Shown in pieces: positions 55,790-64,000 of a DNA stretch of 64,000 nucleotides (position 1 is the stretch's first letter; each line of letters begins with the position of its first letter). This stretch comes from Lysobacterales bacterium (GTDB lineage Bacteria; Pseudomonadota; Gammaproteobacteria; Xanthomonadales; SZUA-5). Below the pieces are notes generated by a model that saw only the letters and a list, made by a program, of their open reading frames with translations, was not told the DNA's origin and searched no databases. A program made the translations under genes and the position numbers. The DNA lies in contig JALHMG010000014.1 of NCBI GenBank assembly GCA_022844135.1, positions 5,555 through 69,554 of the forward strand, in the 5' to 3' direction.

Positions 55790-57352
55790 TCACTCCCACT
55801 CAATCGTCGCCGGTGGCTTACCGCTGATGTCGTACACCACGCGACTGACGCCGCGGACTTCGTTGACGATACGCCGCGCAACCTCGTCGAGCAGCTCGTA
55901 GGGCAGATGTGCCCAATGCGCGGTCATGAAATCGATGGTCTCGACTGCGCGCAGTGCGATGACCGGCTCGTAGGCGCGCGCGTCGCCGACGACGCCGACT
56001 GAGCGACATGGCAAATAGACGGCGAACGCCTGACTGACTTTGTCGTACCAGCCGCTGCGCCGCAACTCATCGATAAAGATCGCGTCGGCGCGCTGCAATA
56101 CATCGGCAGCCTCACGGCTCACCTCACCAAGAATGCGCACGCCCAGTCCGGGGCCGGGGAACGGATGGCGATACACCATCTCGCGCGGCAGGCCGAGCGC
56201 CAGACCCAAACGCCGCACTTCGTCTTTGAACAACTCGCGCAGAGGCTCAACCAGGCCCATGCGCATTCCGGCCGGCAATCCGCCTACATTGTGGTGCGAC
56301 TTGATCACATGCGCTTTGCCGGTCTTCGAACCCGCCGACTCGATCACATCCGGATAAATCGTTCCCTGCGCCAACCACTTCGCGTCGCCATACCGGCGCG
56401 CAGCTTCATCGAACACGGCAACGAACTCGGCGCCGATAATTTTGCGTTTGGCCTCCGGATCGGCAACGCCCTGCAGCTTGCCGTAGAAGCGGTCGCGCGC
56501 GTCGACTCGCACAACGTTCAAATGATGTTGCCCTGCGAACAGTGCCATCACCTGGTCGCCTTCGTTGAAGCGCAACAGGCCAGTGTCGACAAACAGACAG
56601 ACCAACTGTGCGCCTATCGCTTTGTGCAGCAGCGCGGCGACGACGGAGGAATCGACGCCACCCGACAGTCCCAGCAACACCGTATCCCCGCCGACCTGCT
56701 CGCGCACGCGTGCGACAGCGTCGTCGATGATCAGGTCCGCAGTCCACAACGTGGCTGCACCACAGATGTCCACCAGGAAACGCCGCAACATCGCCTCGCC
56801 TTTGGCGGTGTGCGTCACTTCGGGATGGAACTGCACGCCATAAAGCCCGCGCGTCTCATCGGCCATCGCTGCAATGGGAACGTTAGGGGTAGAACCGATC
56901 ACCTCGAAGCCCGGCGGCAGCGACGCAACCCGGTCGCCATGGCTCATCCATACATCCAGTGCGGGCGTTTCGTTGTCGCCTGCCAGCCCATCGAACAGCC
57001 GCGAGCGGCCCGCCGGCAACACGGCGGCATAACCGAATTCGCGCTCGTCCCCCGCTTGCACACTGCCACCCAACTGCATGGCCATGGTCTGCATGCCATA
57101 GCAAATGCCGAGCACGGGCACGCCTGCGTCCCAGACTTGCTGAGCAGCGCGGGGCGAACCGGGATCGAGCGTCGATTCTGGGCTGCCCGAGAGCACAATT
57201 CCCTTGGGCGCGAAGGCGACAATCTCGCGCGGATCGTGATCCCAGGCCCAGATCTCGCAATACACACCGATCTCGCGAATACGACGTGCGATCAGCTGGG
57301 TGTATTGCGAACCAAAGTCGAGGATCAGAATTTTATCGGCGTGGATGTTCAT
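55790..57352 (-). CDS. guaA: GMP synthase (glutamine-hydrolysing)
   Basis: 520 residues. The N-terminal class I glutamine amidotransferase domain has GSPESTLD, the nucleophile Cys in [11 protein letters not shown] and the His/Glu of QFHPEVTHT. The PP-loop ATP pyrophosphatase domain has [17 protein letters not shown]. The C-terminal dimerisation domain holds [17 protein letters not shown] and ends with PPATIEWE, the canonical GuaA terminus. It converts XMP to GMP. The usual partner guaB is not in the window. Confidence 0.98.
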   Translation of the reverse strand: MNIHADKILILDFGSQYTQLIARRIREIGVYCEIWAWDHDPREIVAFAPKGIVLSGSPESTLDPGSPRAAQQVWDAGVPVLGICYGMQTMAMQLGGSVQAGDEREFGYAAVLPAGRSRLFDGLAGDNETPALDVWMSHGDRVASLPPGFEVIGSTPNVPIAAMADETRGLYGVQFHPEVTHTAKGEAMLRRFLVDICGAATLWTADLIIDDAVARVREQVGGDTVLLGLSGGVDSSVVAALLHKAIGAQLVCLFVDTGLLRFNEGDQVMALFAGQHHLNVVRVDARDRFYGKLQGVADPEAKRKIIGAEFVAVFDEAARRYGDAKWLAQGTIYPDVIESAGSKTGKAHVIKSHHNVGGLPAGMRMGLVEPLRELFKDEVRRLGLALGLPREMVYRHPFPGPGLGVRILGEVSREAADVLQRADAIFIDELRRSGWYDKVSQAFAVYLPCRSVGVVGDARAYEPVIALRAVETIDFMTAHWAHLPYELLDEVARRIVNEVRGVSRVVYDISGKPPATIEWE

Positions 57353-57427
57353 CGAGACAGATTCGAGCAGGTTAGCAGTACAGCATAGCGGGCTATGGGT
57401 ACTGGGTTGGCGACACGTCGCCGCACG

Positions 57428-58114
57428 TTAACCAACACGCTCCAGGCGATAGCCAATTCCATACACGGTACGCAGCAAGAGACCATTGCGCGGCTCCAGG
57501 CCGAGCTTCTTGCGCAATCGGTACACTGCGGTGTCGAGGCTGCGCGAATCGACCATGCCGCGCGCGCCCGAGATGCTGCGTGCCAACTCATCGCGCGTAA
57601 TCAACGTACCGACATTGCCGAAGAACAACCATGCAAGCAGGAATTCGCGATCGCTGATATCCACCTCTTCCCCATTGACCAGTGCGCGTCCCACGCGCCG
57701 GTCCAGGCGGATATTGCCGATACTGCGTTCGTTGTCGTCGCGCAGCGCATTGGTCCGACGCAGCTGGGCATTGACGCGCGCGATCAGCTCCAGACTGCGA
57801 ACGGGCTTGCTGAGAAAATCGTCGGCCCCTGCGCCAAGCGCGAGCACTACGTCGGCCTCGGTATCGCGATGCGTGACGAACAAAACGGGCGTGCGAATGT
57901 TCAGCGCGCCGCGCATCAGGCGCACGATTTCGATGCCAGAGATATCCGGCAGTTCCCAATCGAGAACCACCAACGCAAAACGCCTTTGCGCCAGCGCCGA
58001 GACAAGCTTGCGCCCATCCTCGAAAGCGGTGACATCAAAACCGGACTCAGTGAGCACGCGCGCCAAAAAGCGGCGGATGTTGTCGTCGTCCTCGACAATG
58101 GCGATCGCGCTCAT
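57428..58114 (-). CDS. OmpR/PhoB-type response regulator
   Basis: 228 residues. The receiver domain has acidic pocket IVEDDDNIRRF, acceptor Asp in VVLDWELPDISG, switch Thr in FVTHRD and Lys in LSKPVRSLEL. The winged-helix DNA-binding domain is RSLDTAVYRLRKKLGLEPRN with GLLLRTVYGIGYRLE at its end. Its ATG overlaps the stop of the sensor kinase gene (four bases), so the pair is translationally coupled. The input signal and target genes are unknown. Confidence 0.94.
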   Translation of the reverse strand: MSAIAIVEDDDNIRRFLARVLTESGFDVTAFEDGRKLVSALAQRRFALVVLDWELPDISGIEIVRLMRGALNIRTPVLFVTHRDTEADVVLALGAGADDFLSKPVRSLELIARVNAQLRRTNALRDDNERSIGNIRLDRRVGRALVNGEEVDISDREFLLAWLFFGNVGTLITRDELARSISGARGMVDSRSLDTAVYRLRKKLGLEPRNGLLLRTVYGIGYRLERVG

Positions 58115-59580
58115 GGCTTGTTCTCCATTTGCTTCGCTAGGATCGCGCGCCTCGATGGCGGCGCGCGCAACACATCGGCCAGGAAGTGCAAAGTGGCTTC
58201 GAAATGCTCGCCATCGGCTGCCATGCCGGCGGCGAAACTGACGCCGTGTTGTTTGGCCACGCTTTCTACATAGCGCAAGCCCAGGCCGAGACCAGGACGA
58301 CGCTTACCCGGTTCCAGCACTTGGTTGCGTGCCCGAAACTGCGTGCCCAATGGACTGCGCGTGGAAACCAGAATCACGCTACTCCCCGGCGGGCTGTGTT
58401 CGATAGCGTTGTGCAAGATGTTGCTGACCACGCGCAGCAGGGATTCGCGATGACCGCGCACGGTGACCTCGTCGTTGCCCACGAGCGCCAGTTCGATACC
58501 CACCGCACGTGCATGCGTCCACCAGGTTTGTACCGCTTCATCGATCACTTCGTGTAGCGGAATCTGTTTGAAGTTCTTGGGTTCGAGCGTACTGGCCTGC
58601 AGCAGCGCCGCCATGTTCTCGGCCCAACGCAGTCCCAGACGCGCCAGTCGCCGGATCTCTACGAACTGTTGAGGCGTCGGCGTCGTCGGCGCCACATGTT
58701 CATCGCCCGTCACCGCCAGAATCGACGACAACGGATGCCGCAAATCGTGCATGAAAAAAGTCAGCAACTGATCCCGCTGACGCTTCAAGTGGTGCGTGGC
58801 GCTAACATCCAGCACCGACCACAACCACATTTCGCGATCGCCCATCAGCCGGGTTTGATTGACCACGAAATGCCGTTCGCTCTCAGGGTCGAAGAACTCG
58901 CCGGTCCGAGGCGTTCCTGCCAGTTTCACTGCGAGCGCTTCGAGAAACGGCGCAGGCGCAACGCGACTTTCCAAGCCAAGCAAAGTCTGGGCAGTGGTAT
59001 TGAGCAGCACACGTTCCTGATCCTGCAGAATCATCGCAACGGGAGAACCATCGAACACGCCGCTCAGCAGCGCGTGCGAGTCATGCAAGGTCGCAAGATC
59101 GCGATGGATCTCTGCGATCCACGCCGCAAATGCGTCAGAACCGACCGGCGGTTGGTCGGACCGCGAGTTTCCGGTTGCGTCGAACACCGCCTCGGCCAGT
59201 CGCGTCAACTCCTGCCGCAGAACGCGGCGGCTTCTCGTCAATCGTTCCAACTTCAACCCCAGCCAATCGACGCCGATGACCAGCGATGCAGCGAGCGCAG
59301 GCAAAGCCATCTGCGCGTACCTCAGCGATAGATAGCCGGCGAGCAAGAGCAGCGCGACCGCACTGGCCGCGATCGCCGCCGAACGACGTGGCCGCCGCCG
59401 CTGCAGCCACGCGACGATGGTCACGAACAGTAGTACCGGCAGCGACCATAGCGCCGACCAGACAGCATCGACGCCTTGCACATTCGCAAGCGCGGACCAC
59501 GCCATCTCAATGAGCGCCGCAAAACCCGTGGCGACCAGCAGCGCCAGCACCAGCGTCGGTAGCAAAACGCCGAGCCGCAT
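58111..59580 (-). CDS. Sensor histidine kinase with degenerate ATP-binding motif
   Basis: About 489 residues from ATG 59580 with GGGAG nine bases upstream; a GTG at 59604 is also possible. Four hydrophobic segments lie in the first ~130 residues (LGVLLPTLVLALLVATGFAA, LWSLPVLLFVTIVAWL and two more). A PAS domain follows (LLSGVFDGSPVAMILQDQER), then HisKA (FFMHDLRHPLSSI) and HATPase_c with N-box NILHNAIEHSP and G2 RPGLGLGLRYVES. The G1 box, normally DxGxG, reads ARNQVLEPG, so nucleotide binding may be altered. It pairs with the overlapping response regulator gene. Confidence 0.88.
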   Translation of the reverse strand: MRLGVLLPTLVLALLVATGFAALIEMAWSALANVQGVDAVWSALWSLPVLLFVTIVAWLQRRRPRRSAAIAASAVALLLLAGYLSLRYAQMALPALAASLVIGVDWLGLKLERLTRSRRVLRQELTRLAEAVFDATGNSRSDQPPVGSDAFAAWIAEIHRDLATLHDSHALLSGVFDGSPVAMILQDQERVLLNTTAQTLLGLESRVAPAPFLEALAVKLAGTPRTGEFFDPESERHFVVNQTRLMGDREMWLWSVLDVSATHHLKRQRDQLLTFFMHDLRHPLSSILAVTGDEHVAPTTPTPQQFVEIRRLARLGLRWAENMAALLQASTLEPKNFKQIPLHEVIDEAVQTWWTHARAVGIELALVGNDEVTVRGHRESLLRVVSNILHNAIEHSPPGSSVILVSTRSPLGTQFRARNQVLEPGKRRPGLGLGLRYVESVAKQHGVSFAAGMAADGEHFEATLHFLADVLRAPPSRRAILAKQMENKP

Positions 59581-59786
59581 TCGAATTCGCTCCCGCTTGA
59601 CCACCTCTCAGGCTAGCAAACGTGAGCGGCGATGCACGTCAAGAGCGGCGAGTTTGCGCTTTCAATTCTCGCGAATTCTCACAGCGGCCCCGGCGTCGGC
59701 GCAGGCGCCCAACGATCTGTGACTCAATAGGTCGGCGATTCGATCGCCAACCCACTCATGCGCGTTTTGCGCTCAAGGAAACCACT

Positions 59787-62462
59787 ATGAAAGCCATAGC
59801 TTTGACATTACTACTCGGCGTTCATGCGCACGCCGCAGACAACCGCTGGGCGCTCCAAGGCCCCGATGGCGGCCGCATCGACAGCGCTGCCGCCAGCAAC
59901 GGCGCACTGTATGCGAGCGCGCATCGAAGCGTATATAAATCGATCGACGGTGGAACCTCGTGGTTCTCCGCATCCAATGGACTGAAGGCTCTGATTCCTG
60001 GAAGCGTGCGTGTGGTCGCGCACCCATCCCGACCGGGCACGCTCGCCGTGGCTGGTGGTGCGTCGGTGTTCATAACGACAGATGGTGGCGGCAACTGGCA
60101 CAGCAGACGCACTGGCCTGCCGAACGGACTGGCGACTTTGGACGTGGCCTTTGCGCCTGACGCAACTTCGCATTTATGGCTGGCTTCGCGCAACGGATTG
60201 TGGCGTAGCAACGACGGTGGCGAAAACTGGACCGCGGCGGCCGCCGGGCAGTTGCCCGCCAACATCGAACGCGTTGCGGTCGATCCCGCCAATGCAAACC
60301 GCCTCTTGGTCTGGGCTGGGACCCGAAACACCAAACTCTTCCCGGCTGCGCTTTATCAGAGCACCGATGGCGGATTCCGCTTCGTGCCGATCGAGGGAGT
60401 GTGGGACGCGAATGGGCCGGCACGCGCAGATCTATTCGCTTTCAACCCGAATAGTGGCGAGCAGTTTTTTCTTGCGGGCTCATTCGGCAGCTACGCTATG
60501 ACCGATGGCGGTACCCGTGTCCGGGACTTGAGCGCTGCCGTGGGAGGCGCGCGTCTGCAAAGCCTGGCCGCCACACCGCTGAGCGGCGGGCGGCTCGTCT
60601 TCGGCACCACGCAAGGCATTATGGTGAGCGATGATGGCGGTGCCAGCTTCACCATTCAGCGCGGTGCCAGCGGGTCGTTGTCAGTGCGCAACATCGCGAT
60701 CGATCCGCAAGCCAGCGGACGCTGGGTCGCGTTCGCTGCCTCCGGCGAGGTACTGGTCTCCGCAGACGCCGGCCGCGGCTGGTCGAACGCGGGTAGCGGC
60801 CTTCGTGGCAATGGGATCGCTGCGCTTGCCGTCCAACCGCAACTGACTTCGAACTTGCTCGCTGGCGTGCGCGGCGACACCGATGGCGCGACAGCGCTGT
60901 ATCGCTCCGAAAACAACGGCCAGAACTGGACGCGCTCGAACGCGGGGCTCACGCTCGATCGCGTCAACACGATCGCCTTCGATCCCGGCAACGCCGGCGC
61001 ACCCTCTAATGTTCGGGTCTATGCCGCGGGCGCCGAATTGGCGAGCGGCAACGCAGCGGTTGCCGGTGCGGTCTTTGTCAGCAACGATAGCGGTCGCTCG
61101 TGGTCGTCTTCGAGCCAGTTTTTGCCGGCGCCTGTTGGCGGCATCGGCGCGGTGAACGCTATGTTGATCGACACCGCCTCGACCCGGGGCAATGTTGCGC
61201 AAACGCTGTACTTCGCCGCGGATGGGCGTATCCAGTGCAACGATGGCGCACCCAAACTCAGCGCACCCCGTATCTGGCGCAGCGTCGACGCCGCAGCGTC
61301 GTGGCAGCCTATCGACGGCCTGCCGCTCGGCGCATGCAAACCCAAGGCTCACGCACCGCGCGTGGTCGCGCTGGCATACCTGGCATCCGATCGCATCGTG
61401 GCCGGTACGCGCGTCGATGCTTACTGCGCCGAGTGTGGCGATACGCTGCCGACGGTTGGCAATGGCATATTCGTTTTCAGCGGCGGCCGTTGGAGCGAAG
61501 CGAACGATGGCTTACCGCGCATGAGCGGCAACGGCGCAGTATGGGACGTCACGGCGCTGGCGGCGGCTGGGGGTACTTTGTACGCGGGCCTGCGCGATCC
61601 AAGCAGCTCCGCGCCGGCGCGCATCTATCGTAGCGAAGACGGTGGCATACGCTGGGTGCGCAGCGACGCTGGTGTGGCTGGCGCCGAGGTTCGCGCATTG
61701 CATTTGGACGCGACCAAACCCAACCGCGTCTTTGCCAGCCTGGCCGGCACAGATAGCGCACCCGGAGGCGTCTATCGCAGCACGGACGGCGGCGCCTCCT
61801 GGAAGTCGACCAGTATCGATTTACCGAGCGATGGCGGCGGTGCCCTGGCGCTGACACAACTGGGCGGCGCGGAAACGCTCCACACCGGATCTGGCGAGGG
61901 CGCATGGAGCTCGCCGCAGCAGCCCGATACCGATGCAGATGGCGCCGTCGACAGTGCCGAAGACCTGGCTCCCAATGGCGGCGATGGCAATAACGATGGC
62001 ATAGCCGATCGCCTGCAGTCGGGCGTGGCGACGGTAAACCTCGACGCCGACAAAGGTGCGGCCCAGCAGGGTACGCTGAGCGACATCCAATTGCGTCCAT
62101 CGATCAAGGGCGCCTCGTGCACGCAAATCGTCAACGTCGGGTCGCTGAGCAGCGAATCACTGCCGGACGATCCGAACCTGTACCAAGGGCGATTGCCAAT
62201 GCAGTTCGAGTTTGTCGATTGTCCGTACGCGCTGGTGGAAATCGTGTATCACAATTTCACGTTCGAAGGCTCAGGATGGCAACTGCGTCGCTACGGCCCG
62301 ACCATCGTCGGCGATGCCACCAGCTTTGCGTGGCAAACCGTGAACGGGGCAGTGTTCAGCGACAATAGCGTGGTGTTTCCGTTGACCGACAATACCGCTG
62401 GCGATCATCAATCGGTCAGCAATCGCATCTTCGGTATCGTGGTGCCGGTGCAGCCCGAGTAG
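59787..62462 (+). CDS. Secreted BNR/sortilin-like beta-propeller protein
   Basis: 891 residues from ATG 59787 with AAGGA upstream. Signal peptide MKAIALTLLLGVHAHAA. About ten Asp-box (BNR) motifs of the form S-x-D-x-G-x-x-W/F (IDGGTSWF, DGGGNW, DGGENW, DAGRGW, NNGQNW, DSGRSW, DGGIRW, DGGASW) indicate one or two beta-propellers like the sortilin/photosynthesis-stability-factor type. A Ca-binding linker (DTDADGAVDSAEDLAPNGGD) leads to a ~130-residue C-terminal domain with two Cys, similar to the choice-of-anchor U type. No catalytic residues can be assigned. It probably acts outside the cell as an adhesive or glycan-binding protein. Confidence 0.82.
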   Translation: MKAIALTLLLGVHAHAADNRWALQGPDGGRIDSAAASNGALYASAHRSVYKSIDGGTSWFSASNGLKALIPGSVRVVAHPSRPGTLAVAGGASVFITTDGGGNWHSRRTGLPNGLATLDVAFAPDATSHLWLASRNGLWRSNDGGENWTAAAAGQLPANIERVAVDPANANRLLVWAGTRNTKLFPAALYQSTDGGFRFVPIEGVWDANGPARADLFAFNPNSGEQFFLAGSFGSYAMTDGGTRVRDLSAAVGGARLQSLAATPLSGGRLVFGTTQGIMVSDDGGASFTIQRGASGSLSVRNIAIDPQASGRWVAFAASGEVLVSADAGRGWSNAGSGLRGNGIAALAVQPQLTSNLLAGVRGDTDGATALYRSENNGQNWTRSNAGLTLDRVNTIAFDPGNAGAPSNVRVYAAGAELASGNAAVAGAVFVSNDSGRSWSSSSQFLPAPVGGIGAVNAMLIDTASTRGNVAQTLYFAADGRIQCNDGAPKLSAPRIWRSVDAAASWQPIDGLPLGACKPKAHAPRVVALAYLASDRIVAGTRVDAYCAECGDTLPTVGNGIFVFSGGRWSEANDGLPRMSGNGAVWDVTALAAAGGTLYAGLRDPSSSAPARIYRSEDGGIRWVRSDAGVAGAEVRALHLDATKPNRVFASLAGTDSAPGGVYRSTDGGASWKSTSIDLPSDGGGALALTQLGGAETLHTGSGEGAWSSPQQPDTDADGAVDSAEDLAPNGGDGNNDGIADRLQSGVATVNLDADKGAAQQGTLSDIQLRPSIKGASCTQIVNVGSLSSESLPDDPNLYQGRLPMQFEFVDCPYALVEIVYHNFTFEGSGWQLRRYGPTIVGDATSFAWQTVNGAVFSDNSVVFPLTDNTAGDHQSVSNRIFGIVVPVQPE

Positions 62463-62491
62463 CATTGTCGTTCGACGAGCGAGGTCTGGTA

Positions 62492-64000
62492 ATGGAGCAA
62501 CCGGCGACGTTGGTGCAAGCGATAGAACCGCCTTCGCGAGTACCAGTGACCGCGCTCGCCAGTCCCACGGTCGTGCCCCTTGCACTGTCGCCAGCGGCAT
62601 GGATCGGGCACGACATCGACGACTTCCGTATCGTCCGCGTCCTGGGCGCGGGCGGTATGGGTGTGGTTTTTCTAGCCCAACAGCGCCACCCTCAGCGCCT
62701 GGTCGCAGTCAAGACTTTGCATGCGGGTATCTCGCAACCCGAGCACCTGGCGCGCTTCCAGCAAGAGGCGGAAATACTGGCTCGGTTCACGCATCCGGGC
62801 ATCGCGCAAGTCATTGCGAGCGGTCGCACGTCGCCTGAGATGGGCGCGGTACCGTACATCGCGATGGAATATGTGCAAGGTACGCCGCTGCTCGAATTCT
62901 GTGCGACGCAAAGCGTGCGCGAGCGCCTGGAGCTGCTGCGACGCATTTGCGATGCCGTAGAACATGCGCATATTCGCGGCGTCATCCATCGCGACTTGAA
63001 GCCTGGCAATATCCTGGTGCTGGAAGGCGGCCAGCCCAAAGTGCTCGATTTTGGCGTTGCGCGACTGGCGGCCGATCGCGGCGGCGATGAATTGACCGGC
63101 GTCGGGGTCATTGTCGGCACCGTCGCCTACATGAGCCCGGAGCAAGCGTCGGGAGACCCGGCAACTGTAGATATCCGCACCGACGTTTACGCGCTCGGCA
63201 TGATCGGTTTTCGCATGCTCACCGGACAGCTGCCCTATGCGGTCACGGGGCTCAATCTGGCGCAGGTACTGAGGGCCATTTGCGATGCGCAACCGCGCGC
63301 GCTGGCGAGCTTCGAGCGGCGCTTCGCGGGCGATCTCGACACGATTTTCGCCAAGTCGCTGGCCAAGGAAAAAGACCAGCGCTATCGCAACGCCGCCGAG
63401 TTCAGCGAAGACTTGCGACGCTATCTCGCCGACGAAGCGATCGTTGCGCGCAAGGCGAGCCTCATGGCCGAATTGCGCCGTTTCGCACGGCGCAATCGCG
63501 CCGTCGTGGTAGCCGCATCGATGGTAGTGATTGCGCTCATCGGCGCGGCCCTGATCAGCACATCGTTTGCGCTTCGGGAGCAGGCGCAGCGCCGCGAAGC
63601 CGACGCGGTGATCGAGTTTATGAAAGGCTTGCTGTCGAGCGCGAACCCCGTATTCGCCAAGGGTAGAGCCGTCACGGTGCACGATGTGCTGGGCGATGCC
63701 AATGCCGCGCTCGAGCGCGATCTTCAGGCGGCACCAGCAGCCCGCGCCCGCCTGCGCGCTACGTTGGCGGAAACCTGGCGCGCGCTCGGCGACACTCCGC
63801 GCGCTGCCGAGTATTTTGCGCAAGCCGCTGCGGACTTCAACACGGCCGGCATCGGCGGCGCGAGGCTTCAGCTCACGGAATTCGGCAAAGCGCGAGCATT
63901 GCTCGAAGGCGGTCGCGCGCTCGAAGCGCGCGATGAATTGCAGAAGCTGTTGCTGAATCGCTCCGCCAGCACAGCCGTTCGCTTGCACATCCAGGCGGCG
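62492..64000 (+). CDS. Hanks-type serine/threonine protein kinase, truncated by the window end
   Basis: The frame starts at ATG 62492 and stays open to the last base (503 codons seen). The kinase domain (about residues 44-320) has the full motif set: glycine loop LGAGGMGVVF, Lys74 in VAVKTL, Glu in FQQEAEIL, HRDLKPGN with Asp168, DFGVARL, GTVAYMSPEQ and DVYALGMIGFRMLTG. A juxtamembrane stretch and a transmembrane helix (AVVVAASMVVIALIGAALIS) are followed by a helical, TPR-like extracytoplasmic part (AETWRALGDTPRAAEYFAQA). This is the PknB-type layout with a C-terminal TPR sensor. It starts 30 bp after the BNR protein gene and may be co-transcribed with it. The FHA protein at 55276 is a possible reader. 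Confidence 0.92.
   Translation, partial: MEQPATLVQAIEPPSRVPVTALASPTVVPLALSPAAWIGHDIDDFRIVRVLGAGGMGVVFLAQQRHPQRLVAVKTLHAGISQPEHLARFQQEAEILARFTHPGIAQVIASGRTSPEMGAVPYIAMEYVQGTPLLEFCATQSVRERLELLRRICDAVEHAHIRGVIHRDLKPGNILVLEGGQPKVLDFGVARLAADRGGDELTGVGVIVGTVAYMSPEQASGDPATVDIRTDVYALGMIGFRMLTGQLPYAVTGLNLAQVLRAICDAQPRALASFERRFAGDLDTIFAKSLAKEKDQRYRNAAEFSEDLRRYLADEAIVARKASLMAELRRFARRNRAVVVAASMVVIALIGAALISTSFALREQAQRREADAVIEFMKGLLSSANPVFAKGRAVTVHDVLGDANAALERDLQAAPAARARLRATLAETWRALGDTPRAAEYFAQAAADFNTAGIGGARLQLTEFGKARALLEGGRALEARDELQKLLLNRSASTAVRLHIQAA

Overview
The window is high-GC DNA from a free-living Gram-negative bacterium. It has alaS, smc, guaA, prmA, wrbA and a DUF2069 gene, lipoprotein and Sec-exported proteins, and OmpA-type envelope proteins. 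The protein sequences, especially AlaRS and the x-G-F-E motifs near the C-termini of secreted proteins, resemble the Lysobacterales/Xanthomonadales side of the Gammaproteobacteria (Dokdonella-like lineages). That placement is an inference from recalled family sequences, not a computed phylogeny. I found no tRNA, rRNA, insertion sequence, prophage or CRISPR array.

Layout. 1-554: the 3' end of a TPR gene with 123-bp DNA repeats. 754-3266: a lipoprotein serine beta-lactamase-fold hydrolase, divergent from a membrane-bound AraC regulator. 3323-13138: a 3271-residue secreted mosaic protein (beta-helix, Calx-beta, DUF11 and Ig-like modules). 13476-24400: an M28 peptidase, a ComEA-like protein, alaS (with an unusual insertion), a PutP-type symporter, an orphan histidine kinase and a penicillin-acylase-family enzyme. 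24591-26867: a ccmI-like gene, a 40-codon reading frame and prmA, closely spaced. 27047-42147: a TetR regulator divergent from a three-gene PUFA/secondary-lipid synthase cluster (pfaD, pfaA, pfaC), in the order and domain layout I associate with myxobacterial pfa1-2-3. 42256-49113: an esterase, smc, a small membrane protein, tatD, DUF2069 and wrbA. 49228-55665: a tightly packed signalling set of hybrid kinase, Rab-like GTPase, OmpA-like protein, coiled-coil protein, anti-sigma-like protein and ECF sigma factor, with a divergent FHA-domain gene. 55790-64000: guaA, a two-component pair, a secreted BNR-repeat protein, and a serine/threonine kinase cut by the right edge.

How the parts work together. 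The pfa cluster should make a polyunsaturated or otherwise modified long-chain lipid on two tandem ACPs, probably under control of the adjacent TetR protein. No phosphopantetheinyl transferase is visible. The sigma/anti-sigma/coiled-coil/OmpA/GTPase/kinase set looks like one envelope-to-cytoplasm signalling unit whose function is unknown. It and the synthase are the two most interesting systems here. Short tandem heptanucleotide arrays (GGGGCRC and TGGTTNN) lie immediately after stop codons at several gene borders.
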